Assembly (NCBI GenBank): GCA_029747015.1
Contig: JAKOGI010000004.1
Location: forward strand, 1,576,001-1,640,000
Direction: 5' to 3'
Origin: Carnegiea gigantea
Lineage: Eukaryota; Streptophyta; Magnoliopsida; Caryophyllales; Cactaceae
DNA length: 64,000 nucleotides
Each line of letters opens with the position of its first letter. The first letter of the stretch is position 1. Under the pieces are notes generated by a model. The model saw nothing but the letters and a program-made list of their open reading frames with translations. It was not told the DNA's origin and made no database searches. Shown piece by piece: positions 37,197-47,000 of this stretch. A program made the position numbers and the translations under genes.

Positions 37197-37228
<32 letters not shown>

Positions 37229-37297
37229 CAAACAGCCATACATGAAAATATCACATAGGGTTTCACAAGAACATTCTCGTCATCCATTATTATTACT
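35686..37297. other. Intergenic region between convergent ZDS and DRT102
   Basis: About 1.6 kb holding the 3' UTRs of both genes. It contains two C-run/A-run tracts (36180-36222 and 37197-37220), the second just beyond the DRT102 stop codon. No other gene is seen. Confidence 0.6.
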
Positions 37298-38203
37298 TCA
37301 AAAATCCTTGTCGCTGTCAATGACAGCCTTAGCAGAGTGAAGATCTTCGTCAAGAAAGATATCCCAATGGCCATCCCACCGGATGAAGAACTCTGTATCC
37401 TCAAAATACTTAACCCTATGCACATCTCCCGCCGGCGTAAACAGGAAATCTCCGACCGTCAAATCATACTTCTCTTTCTTCGTCAAATTCCAAACCCTCT
37501 TACTCCCCTTCATCACCACCAAATCATGCCCAAATGTATGGTGATGCGCCGGCTCTACACTCCCCGCCTTGAACTTCACGATTGCCGACGTCGGAGTTTC
37601 CCTCACTATCTTCATCATCCCGCCGGGCATTATCTCTACTGGCACGAACTCCCTGTTCTTCGCTAAGCAGCAGATCGCGCATGTTTCTTGCGCTTCTGGA
37701 TTAGGGTTAGGGTTCCCGATTTGCGCCATTTCGGAGAGTGAGTTGTCGAGGAATTTCTGGATTTCTGGGTCCCAGTCCTTGTTGTCGGAGGCAGGGCAGG
37801 GAGATTTAAATGGGGTGGAGATGAAGGTTTTGAGGATTTCTATGGCGGTTTCCGGCGAGGTTGACTTCCCGGCGACGGCGAGGACGTTGGCGTTGTTGAT
37901 GGATCGGGCGTTCTTCGCGTCGTCGACGGTGAGGCACCTGACGGCGTAGATGCCAGGGATTTTGTTCGCGAAGATCTGGACACCAGCGCCGGTGCCGCAG
38001 GAAACGAGCCCGAAGGTGGTGTCGGTGCCGGCGGCGGAGACTTTCCGGCCGACTTGCTCGCCGATGGAGTAGTAAGGGCCGACGCCTATGTCTTCGACTT
38101 CGATGTTAATGGAGCGCAGGTAGGCGACCAGGGCGTCCTTCAGAGGGCACCCGAAATCGTCGGCGCCGGCGATGAATTTCTGGGGTTTGGGCTCGGCAGC
38201 CAT
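37298..38203 (-). CDS. DRT102: DRT102-like protein: RpiB/LacA-LacB domain fused to a cupin (301 aa)
   Basis: Single exon. The start chosen is the Met at 38203 (MAAEPKPQKFIAGADD), where homology begins; the 28 codons upstream in frame encode CT-repeat 5' UTR. Residues about 8-160 are an RpiB-like sugar-phosphate isomerase fold with the family Cys motif SCGTGAG (C69), a DDFG start and the NARSINNANVLA block. Residues about 185-290 are a cupin with EPAHHHTFGHD (H220-H222, H226 as likely metal ligands) and a second motif GDVHRVKYFEDTEFF. Between them is a Cys-rich AICCLAKNREF linker. Arabidopsis DRT102 (At3g04880) has the same layout; it was found by complementing UV-sensitive E. coli, and its biochemical role is not settled. 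Isomerase activity is therefore inference. The minus strand is convergent with ZDS. Confidence 0.95.
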   Translation of the reverse strand: MAAEPKPQKFIAGADDFGCPLKDALVAYLRSINIEVEDIGVGPYYSIGEQVGRKVSAAGTDTTFGLVSCGTGAGVQIFANKIPGIYAVRCLTVDDAKNARSINNANVLAVAGKSTSPETAIEILKTFISTPFKSPCPASDNKDWDPEIQKFLDNSLSEMAQIGNPNPNPEAQETCAICCLAKNREFVPVEIMPGGMMKIVRETPTSAIVKFKAGSVEPAHHHTFGHDLVVMKGSKRVWNLTKKEKYDLTVGDFLFTPAGDVHRVKYFEDTEFFIRWDGHWDIFLDEDLHSAKAVIDSDKDF

Positions 38204-38217
38204 GGCTATGGTGCAGA

Positions 38218-38248
38218 GAGGGAGAGGGAGAGAGAGAGAGAGAGAGAA
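38218..38248. repeat. (GA)n / (CT)n tract in the DRT102 5' UTR
   Basis: About 12 GA units (CT on the gene strand) lie 15-45 bp upstream of the start codon; CT-rich leaders are common in plants and can bind BPC/GAGA factors. Confidence 0.85.
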
Positions 38249-38300
38249 GATGATGGGGTGTGACTGTAGAAGACTTGGAGTTGGCACGTAGCAGGAGACA

Positions 38301-38340
38301 GATCTGTGATTTGTGATTTGTGATTTGTGATTTGTGAATT
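38301..38340. repeat. Heptamer tandem repeat GATTTGT, about 5 copies
   Basis: Perfect 7-bp units with one variant (GAATTGT) at the end, about 100 bp upstream of the DRT102 start on the minus strand, so in its leader or core promoter. Confidence 0.9.
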
Positions 38341-38569
38341 GTGAATGGCTCTCTAGAGTCTAGAGGGTTCTGGCGGAAAATATCGAAAGGGGCATATGGT
38401 GTAGTAATACTATGTTCATGTTTGCCGTTATGTATTCGTGTGATCACCATTTTGCTTGTTTAATGTTCAATGATTTATCAAGAAAGATAGTTGATGTTGA
38501 CTCAACCAAATATTTTCTTTCTTTTTTTTTAAGATTTCTTAGAATCAGTCTCTCTTTGGTTTTATTTTT

Positions 38570-39560
38570 TCTGTAATTGAAAAAATTTAGCTAATAATTT
38601 ACAGCTCATTATAACTTTTTATATCTTATTACATCTTTTTATATATTTTCGGTAACATTCAACTTATCATTTATTATATTCTCATATGTATATAGAAATA
38701 TGTGTATATTCTTTATACACTATCAATATGAAGAATCTTTCAACTTTTTTATAAATATAATATTTGTATAAATATAAAAATAGAATTTAACAATGTGAAT
38801 TAATATTTAAATTTCAACAAGAAGCATATATGTGATCACAGAGAAAATAAATCAATATGTTTTAAAATTGTAATACAAAAATCGCATTTATGTTTGAGTT
38901 TCGACGTGAAACATGCATATAAATAGTCAAACTATAGGTGTCGGAAGTATTTCAACTATTTCATTCATAAGTTACTTAGTTGATATCCTTGGACAATTGA
39001 ATTTTAGATTGAATTTAATTCCAAAATGTTTAATTCATATAGGATTTCATTTTTAGAGCTCTATTCAATTTTGTTGGGAAAAATTGTTATTTTTTATATT
39101 TGCTTATAGGAAGGTGAAATTAATGTTAATATCAAAAAATCACCTCAAGTGCAAAACATATTTGGTTCTACATATTTCTCAGCTTGAATTTATCTTATTA
39201 ACATTTAATTGACTTATTTAAAGGTTTATTTTCATTAATTATGTTATTTCAATATTATTTTTTTCTTATCCAAAACGATAATTGTAGAAAAATAACTTTT
39301 TCTGTAATATTAAAAAAAAATTTTTAGTAATGTTATAAAATTTATTTCATAAATATCTACATAATTTATTTTCATGAAATAATTTTTTTCATAATTCATA
39401 CATTAAAGACCAACAATTATACATATATATCTAAAAATTATACTATATAACTTTTTAACAATTCAATAACTCCTTACAGCTCCTTACATCTTCTTACAGC
39501 TTCTTACATTTCCTTATAACTTACAGTTGCATCTTATCGCGAAAAAAGAACGTGCCCTTT
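38570..39560. mobile_element. AT-rich repeat element, continuous copy
   Basis: This is the uninterrupted counterpart of the element split at 16290-17339/21201-21830. The right end reads GCGAAAAAAGAACGTGCCCT; as its reverse complement this resembles the left end of the split copy (ACCCTGTTCTTTTTTGC), suggesting inverted ends. Its left end is degraded. It lies just outside the MULE target site. No coding sequence. Confidence 0.5.
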
Positions 39561-39726
39561 CTATGCTTGTTCTTATGGAGGTACAGTTGCATATAAAGTT
39601 GGATTTTTTAAAATCTCGTGAAAGAGAGAATCACATTAAAAGTAGTTTTTGTTGTTGTACAATTGATGTCAACTTTTTCTTTTAGTTCTTCATTTGTTTG
39701 TGAATGATTGTCTAGAGACTTCAAAT

Positions 39727-39850
39727 CAATAAATGACACAATGGTACCCTATGTTATTGAAAAACTACTTTAACGCCCCTGATTTTTAAAAATTATGGTG
39801 TAGTACCTTACTTTATTGGAAAAGTAACAACAAGGCCCATTTCCAATGAG
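39727..39850 (+). repeat. MULE left terminal inverted repeat
   Basis: Matches the reverse complement of 62374-62493 over about 120 bp with small indels (a 9-10 bp insertion after GGTACCCT here) and scattered substitutions. Confidence 0.85.
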
Positions 39851-39992
39851 TAACATCATTTTCTCAACAGTTTGAGCAGGACAATTTAAAATACTAACCT
39901 AGAATGCAAAAATTACCCCTTCTTTGCTTTTAATGCCCAACGGTTACTTCTCATTTTAACGGTCCGCCCATTCCCTTTTTTTGTGGCTTTGT

Positions 39993-40000
39993 TATAAATA
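39993..40000 (+). promoter_or_regulatory. TATA box of the MULE GRF gene
   Basis: A perfect TATAAATA about 145 bp inside the left inverted end, followed by a pyrimidine-rich leader ending in CTTCAG|GTTAGT (donor 40071) and an intron to GGGCAG (40390). Confidence 0.5.
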
Positions 40001-40592
40001 CCCACACCCCCTGCATTCCCATTGTTTAATTTCCTCCATTGCTACTACCCATCTTCTTCTCTCCCTTCAGGTTAGTTTTTTAATTTTTTGGTTTTGGCTT
40101 GTATTTATAATTTGTCATGTGATATTGAATTGAATTTAATTAGTTTTAATTTTTGCGAAATTATATTTTATGTGTTATTATTTGCATTGAATTTATGTTG
40201 TTTGAATATAATTTCTTTTATGTTTGTATCATTGATGTTGTTTGAATAGGTTGTATGTTTATTAGATGTATTTGATGTGAATTTTTACTTTATGTGGTAT
40301 TATTTGACATTAAGTGTTTTTTTTCTCAATTTTATTGAATAGAATTATTTTACTTTGTAATGACTTTAAAATTATTTACATTATGGGCAGAATATTAGGT
40401 GACAATTAGAAGCAATAAAATGGCTATTGAAGGATCATCATCATCAAGATACAATCGAGCCACTAAGGAAGAACAAATTGTAATGTGTCCGAGGTGTAAT
40501 TGTCAAGCAACAAGGAAAGTGTCTCATTCAAACCAAAATCCGGGAAGGAGATATTATAAATGCCTGCGATGTGAGAACTTTGTGAAGTAGGC

Positions 40593-42060
40593 TGTTGATT
40601 ATAATTAGTTTTGATGATAATAAATCCAAGAGTAACATATTTGTCTAAGTAATGTTGTTCCAAACAAGCTCTCCAAACAGGGCCTAATACACCGTTGTTC
40701 CTACACCGCTGTTTGTGATTTTTTATTAACCTGGTGGCTAAATATTGAGAACAAATCTTAGGAACAGGTTCCGAGCTTCAGTGACACAAGATCGGCAAAC
40801 AACACATATGGTTTAAGTCTTGAGGAACATTCAGCTATACAAGATCACCCAAAGAATCAAGGTGATCAAGGTGTTTTGGAGCAGCATATTCACTCTTGAC
40901 AAGATAACTAATTCTTATAAGGAGTCTTGGTTAATTTAGTTTTTATCTTTTAGACTCTTGTTAATATGCCAATCTTGAAAGTATCATTTTTAGCACTTCT
41001 TGAAAACGGTTTTCGAAAAGTTGCTTTGGGACACCATTTCCAAACAACCCTGCAAACAGGGTGCCTAGGGTGTTCTCAAAAACTACAGCAGCTACATCAG
41101 TCTTATCTGAAAATTTGCTTCGGTTGGCTGCCAGATCTAAAAAGATTTGTTTTGAATTTGAAAAAAAAAAAATTACAAAACCGTTTTTGCTAAAGATTTC
41201 TCTTGAAAGATTCTTATCCCTTATTTTTAGGTCTTGATTGAATTTGGGATAAATCAAGATTTTATCCTTTTCAAGCTAGATTACTCGGCCAAGATTTTTT
41301 AAGAAAATCTTCTCTCCTCTCTTAGTCGTTTGAAATCTTTGGCGAATCTTCTAAGCGACTCAAAATAGAGGATTTTCCCTATCTTTTGAAAAGAATAGCC
41401 GTTGGGTTGTGCGTTTAAATATTGAAATTCTCTCTCCCATTTGACAATCCGGTTTTTACAAAGAAGTAAGAGATTTTTAGAGCTGAATTTCAAAGAGAAA
41501 AACCGTGAGAAGATTGTGCTTAACTGAGCTTTCAATTTCTTGGCATAATAGGACTTCATTGTACCTTACATCTGCTTAAGTCAGAAGCACCCCAGTAAGG
41601 TGTTTTGTACCCCTGTTCTCAGAACAGAAAGTGAGTGAGTGTGTCCTCAGTCGTGTGGACTTTGGACGTGTCCTATCTGGTGAGATTGGACGTGGTGTAA
41701 CCTGTCTTAGGGAAGAAGGTTACGTGGGTTACAAGTTGTAACAAGGAGTGTTGCTTTTGTAACGTTTTCAGCCCGTTAGTGAAGTGGTTAAATCCTACAC
41801 GAGGTAGGTCGTGGTTTTTCACACCTCAGTTGGGCTAGAGGTGTTTTCCACGTAAAAATTGTGTGTGCTTTATTTCCGCATTTATTACTTTGAATTTCGC
41901 TACTGAATCAATTGAGAACAACCACAAGAGACTATAAGGTTGTTTGTGATTTACAAACAATCTCTGCAATCAAGTGCTACGGTTGTTTGTCAGTTATTAG
42001 GCGAAAATCGACCACCACAATTCACCCCCTCTTGTGGTTGTGTACTCTTGGAATTCAACA
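40593..42060 (+). repeat. 5' LTR of the Sirevirus
   Basis: TGTTGATTATAATTAG...GGAATTCAACA. Repeated GAACAGG-type and CAAACAGGG phrases and a paired 'gacgtg...gttacgtg' block resemble the LTR at 1121-2761. Confidence 0.95.
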
Positions 42061-42062
42061 AG

Positions 42063-42074
42063 TGGTATCAGAGC
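42063..42074 (+). other. Primer-binding site (initiator-Met tRNA)
   Basis: TGGTATCAGAGC, two bases after the LTR end, complementary to the 3' end of plant initiator tRNA-Met; usual for copia elements. Confidence 0.9.
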
Positions 42075-42115
42075 GGGTTCTCTCAAAAGGGCTAACACCT
42101 TGAGAGATTCTGAAG

Positions 42116-43510
42116 ATGAGTACACCACAAGGAATCCTTGAAGGGCAATCCATTACTCGTCCACCCTATTTCAACGGCCAACATTATAGTTGGTGGAAGA
42201 ATAGGATGGAGAACTATATTCAGGCAGAAGATTATGAATTATGGATGCTCATCAAGAACGGGCCCCTTGTTCCCACCAAGGTGCTTGAAGATGGTAAGAA
42301 GGTTCCCAAGGAACCCATAGAGTTTGATGGTGAAGACTATAAGAAAATGGAAAAGAATGCCAAGGCCAAGAAGTTATTATATTTTGGCCTAGGTCCAAAT
42401 GAATATACACGTATCTCGGAGTGTGAGTCAACTCAGGAGATATGGAATGCCCTCCAAGTAGCTCATGAAGGAACAAGTCAAGTCAAACAATCACATATTG
42501 AGCTACTTATGAGGCAATATGAGTTGTTTGATATGGGTGATCGTGAGAACGTGATGGATATGTACACACGCTTCACCCACATAACAAACGAGCTAAAATC
42601 CCTGGGAAAATCCCTCACCACAGAAGAGCTGGTGAGGAAGATTCTAAGGATTTTGCCTCGGTCTTGGGAAGCGAAGGTGACAGCCATCCAAGAAGCTAAA
42701 GACATGAACAAGATCACCCTCGACGAGTTGATTGGCAATCTTCAAACCTATGAACTCAGAAAGAACTCACAACAAAAAGAGGAGCAGAAGAAGGATCGTG
42801 GGCTTGCCTTGAAAGCACAAGAGGATGATGACTCTGACCTTGAGGATGAAGAGATGGCCTTAATGACAAGAAAGTTCAAGAAATTTTTCAAAAAGGTCAA
42901 AGACAACAACAAAAGAAAAGACTTCAGTAAGTCCAGAAACATCCCCCGAGAACAGTTCACAGGGTGTTTCAAGTGTGGCAAAACAGATCACATTGTGAAG
43001 AACTGTCCACTACTTCGAGAAGAGCAAGAGCAAGAACACCCCAGGAAACAAGGTAGAAAACAAGCTGCAAGCAGCTCTGGGAGACGATTCTCGAAGGCTA
43101 TGCTTGCTGCCTGGGGAGATTCCTCTGAGGATGAAGGTGAGTCTGAAACTGATGAAGGTGCTGTAGCTCTCATGGCACAAAGTGACACGGATTCAGATGA
43201 TGAATCAACAAACAGTCTTACTGATCTCAAGAACAAGGCTGAAGTGAGAGAGAACAACCCCACAAACAACCCAGCAAACAGGGTAAGAAACACCCTGTCA
43301 AACAGATCAGAAAACAACCTTGAAAACAGGCAGCTGTGGTATGTTGATAGTGGGTGTTCGCGGCATATGACTGGAGAAAAATCAAACCTTCTCTCACTTA
43401 CAGCTTCAACCGGTGGGAGCGTGGCTTTTGGCAACGGCAAGTCTGGGATAATTGTCGGTGTAGGTAGCATTGGTAAAACTCTCTCCACTCAATTGATAAT
43501 GTGCACTTAG
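42116..43510 (+). CDS. Sirevirus gag and start of protease
   Basis: 464 codons opening with MSTPQGILEG after the primer site. Residues about 15-230 are the copia-type gag (PYFNGQHYSWWKNRM; WNALQVAHEGT). A zinc knuckle CFKCGKTDHIVKNC (CX2CX4HX4C) begins at residue 284. An acidic, Ser/Asp-rich stretch follows, then the aspartic protease motif LWYVDSGCSRHM with D411. The frame stops at 43510 because of a one-base shift at about 43480-43490; in the -1 frame the sequence continues SIDNVHLVDGLKHNLLSVSQL, the usual protease-integrase junction. Gag itself is intact. Confidence 0.9.
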   Translation: MSTPQGILEGQSITRPPYFNGQHYSWWKNRMENYIQAEDYELWMLIKNGPLVPTKVLEDGKKVPKEPIEFDGEDYKKMEKNAKAKKLLYFGLGPNEYTRISECESTQEIWNALQVAHEGTSQVKQSHIELLMRQYELFDMGDRENVMDMYTRFTHITNELKSLGKSLTTEELVRKILRILPRSWEAKVTAIQEAKDMNKITLDELIGNLQTYELRKNSQQKEEQKKDRGLALKAQEDDDSDLEDEEMALMTRKFKKFFKKVKDNNKRKDFSKSRNIPREQFTGCFKCGKTDHIVKNCPLLREEQEQEHPRKQGRKQAASSSGRRFSKAMLAAWGDSSEDEGESETDEGAVALMAQSDTDSDDESTNSLTDLKNKAEVRENNPTNNPANRVRNTLSNRSENNLENRQLWYVDSGCSRHMTGEKSNLLSLTASTGGSVAFGNGKSGIIVGVGSIGKTLSTQLIMCT

Positions 43511-46500
43511 TTGATGGTTTAAAGCATAATTTACTAAGTGTGTCCCAACTGTGTGACAAGAACAACCTAGTGGTGTTCTCACGAACACATTGCTTGGTTG
43601 TCAATGTCAACACAGGAGATGTCGTATTAAGGGGGAAGCGACACAAAAATGTTTACAAAGTATGTATTTCCACTCTTCCCCAAAACAACCTGACTTGTTT
43701 GAGTGCTGTGAATGATGACATAATGCTCTGGCACAAGAGACTAGGTCATGCAAGCCTTACTCTTTTAAACAAACTTGTTTCAAAAGACCTGGTTATTGGA
43801 CTACCTTCCATCAAATTTAATGATGACAAGGTATGTGAAGCTTGTGCAAAAGGCAAACAAGTCAGATCTTCTTTTAAATCGAAAAAATGTGTAAGCACTA
43901 CCCGACCTCTAGAATTATTACACATTGATTTGTGTGGTCCCATGAGGATAACTAGTAGAGGTGGGAAAAAGTATGTGCTTGTTGTAGTGGATGATTACTC
44001 TCGATTTACTTGGACCTTGTTTTTGGCATCCAAAGATGAAACCTTTGAGAATTTTATTGCCTTTCTCAAAAAGGTTGAAAAGAGAGTAGGACACTCCTTA
44101 ATTAGCTTGAGATCTGATCATGGAACTGAGTTTGAAAATGCAAGTTTTATCAACTATTGTAATGAACATGGTGTTGATCATAACTTCTCAGCTCCAAGAA
44201 CACCCCAACAAAATGGGGTGGTTGAGCGCAAAAATCGCACCCTGGAAGACATGACTAGAACAATGCTTATTGCTAGTGGTCTTTCTAGGTATTTCTGGGC
44301 AGAAGCATTGAACACCTCATGTTACATTATAAATAGATGCATGATCAGACCCATTTTGAACAAAACTCCTTATGAACTTTTCAAGGGCAGAAAACCCAAT
44401 ATTACGCACCTAAGAACATTTGGTTGTAGGTGTTTTGTGCATAATAATGGGAAGGATGCCTTAGGAAAGTTTGACCCTAGGAGTGATGAGGCAATATTTC
44501 TTGGCTATTCTTCTCACAGCAAGGCATACAAAGTCTTTAACAAAAGGACCTTGTGTGTTGAGGAAAGTGTGCATGTGCTTTTTAATGAATCTAACTTGTT
44601 GAGTGAGAATGATGCACAGGAAGATGAACTTGAATTAGGTCTTGTTCGAAAAGAAGTGTTGCTCCAAGATAAACGAGGTAAGAACACCATGGAGAAAACA
44701 ACTCCTGAAGGTGTTCCTCAGAACAGCAGGCAAGGTGAACACCAAACAGGGGGAAACACCGTTGAACCCTGTTCGGGACCATGTTCTTCAGGAACAGGCT
44801 TACAAACAGGTGCAGAAACAGGCTCAGGAGATGATCGTAAGCTTGATATTACGACTAGAGTAGAGCATGGGTCTGTGGATCCTCTTACTCCACGACCATG
44901 GAAGTACCATAGTTCGCACCCCCTTGATCAAATTCTGTCTGATATTAACAGTGGAGTGCAAACTAGGTCTAAGCTTAAGAATTTCTGTACTTTCTATGCT
45001 TTTCTCTCTAATATTGAGCCAAAGAGTGTGAATGAAGCTCTTACAGATTCAGATTGGGTCACGGCAATGCAAGAAGAGCTCCATCAATTTGAAAGAAACA
45101 AAGTATGGCACCTTGTACCTAAACCTGCAGAGAGAACAATCATTGGAACCAAGTGGGTGTTCCGAAACAAACTGGATGAGTCAGGAACAGTCACTAGGAA
45201 CAAGGCACGGCTGGTTGTTCAAGGGTATAACAAGAAGAAGGGATCGATTATGAAGAAACCTTTGCACCAGTTGCTAGAATTGAGGCTATTCGAATCTTAA
45301 TAGCCTTTGCAGCTCATATGGAAATCAAGCTATATCAAATGGACGTGAAAAGTGCATTCCTCAACGGATACCTTAAAGAAGAGGTGTATGTCAAACAACC
45401 CCCTGGTTTTGAAAACAGTGAATTTCCTAACCATGTTTTCAAACTTGACAAAGCTCTTTATGGCCTAAAACAAGCTCCTAGAGCTTGGTACGAACGGTTG
45501 TCAAGTTTTTTAATTGAAAATGATTTTAGAAGAGGCAAGGTAGACAATACCTTGTTTCTAAAATCTAAGGGGGAACATTTATTGATTGTCCAAATATATG
45601 TTGATGACATTATATTTGGTGCAACTCATCATGATTTATGTAATGAATTTTCAAATATGATGAGGAGTGAGTTTGAGATGAGCATGATGGGTGAGCTTAA
45701 CTTTTTCTTAGGCTTACAAATCAAGCAAACTCCAAACGGCACCATGATCCATCAACAAAAGTATATCAAGGAGCTACTTAAGCGTTTTGGGATGGAGTCG
45801 GCCAAATCCATAGACACTCCTATTTCTCCTTCAACCAAGTTGGTTATGGATGATGGGAGTCCCTCAGTTGAGGAGAAACTCTATAGGGGCATGATTGGGT
45901 CACTCCTATACCTAACTGCTAGTAGACCAGATATTGTTTTTAGTGTTGGTTTATATGCCCGTTTTCAGTCTAATCCTAAGGAAACTCATCTTAAGGCTGT
46001 GAAACGGATACTAAGATATTTGAAACATACACCCAATTTAGCCTTATGGTATCCTAGAGGTTGCAATTTTGATCTTGTTGGATATGCTGATGCTGACTAT
46101 GCTGGATTCCTAGTTGATAGAAAGAGTACCTCAGGTATGGCTCACTTTCTTGGACCTTGTTTGGTATCTTGGGCTACCAAGAAGCAACATTCTGTTGCCA
46201 TGTCCACAGCAGAGCTGAATATATTGCAGCAGTTTCATGTTGTGCTCAACTGTTGTGGATAAGGCAACAGCTTAAGGACTTTTGTGTTGACACTGGATGC
46301 ATTCCTATTTTTTGTGATAACACAAGTGCAATTAACATTGCCAAAAATCCATGTCAACATAAAAGAACAAAGCATATTGACATTCGACACCATTTCTTGA
46401 GAGATAATGTTGAAAAGGGTTTAATCTCTATGAATTTTTGCACAACGGAAAATCAAATTGCTGATATATTCACTAAGGCACTAGCTAGAGATCAATTTGA

Positions 46501-46540
46501 GAGAAATAGACTGGAACTAGGGTTGGTGAGAACACCCTGA
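43480..46540 (+). pseudogene. Sirevirus pol (integrase, reverse transcriptase, RNase H), frameshifted
   Basis: Pieces: to 45300, 45318-46262 (open from about 45230), and 46157-46540. Integrase: zinc-binding HKRLGH...CEAC, then the core with HIDLCGP (first Asp), RSDHGTEF (second Asp) and QQNGVVERKN (Glu). [25 protein letters not shown] and the catalytic YVDD at 45597-45608. RNase H: STAE and the DNTSAINIAKNP, KHIDIRHHFLRD, ADIFTKAL blocks. Frameshifts lie near 43485, near 45230 (GYNKKKG, expected [11 protein letters not shown]) and near 46213 (STAELN, expected STAEAEYIA). Catalytic residues are otherwise kept, so decay is recent. Confidence 0.92.
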
Positions 46541-47000
46541 GATACCTATTTCCAGAACATGAACTGGGTTTGGTAAGATCAACCTTTACACCCTGTTCTC
46601 TCCCCCTGTTTGCAAATCTTATTAACAACGGATGTGATTGCATACACTCGAATTGCGTGCATTTTGTCTCTACTTATCCACTTAGTGCAGCATAAGGGGA
46701 TGTACTGGAGCCGCCTTAATACCATTAAGTCCAATCAAGATCAGACGGCAAAGAACAGGCATAACGAAGAGAACAGGTACGCCCCTTGGTTGCTCGATGT
46801 GTTTTCTTTCCTTCCCAAGGCACAAGCTTTTAATGCTCACACCCGTTGCAAACCGAGAAATCTTCTAAAGATTTTGGGTGCTCTCTCTCTCTCTCTCTCT
46901 TTATATGCCCTGTTCTCAGTTCTGCCGTTCATCTCGCACACAAGCAAAACCTGAAAACCCTGCAAAAACCTTAAACCCTAATCTCTCTCTTCTAGCAACA

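Noticed and set aside
37337..37949. Plus-strand ORFs opposite DRT102
   Set aside because: They are antisense shadows of the well-conserved minus-strand gene, with no motif of their own.
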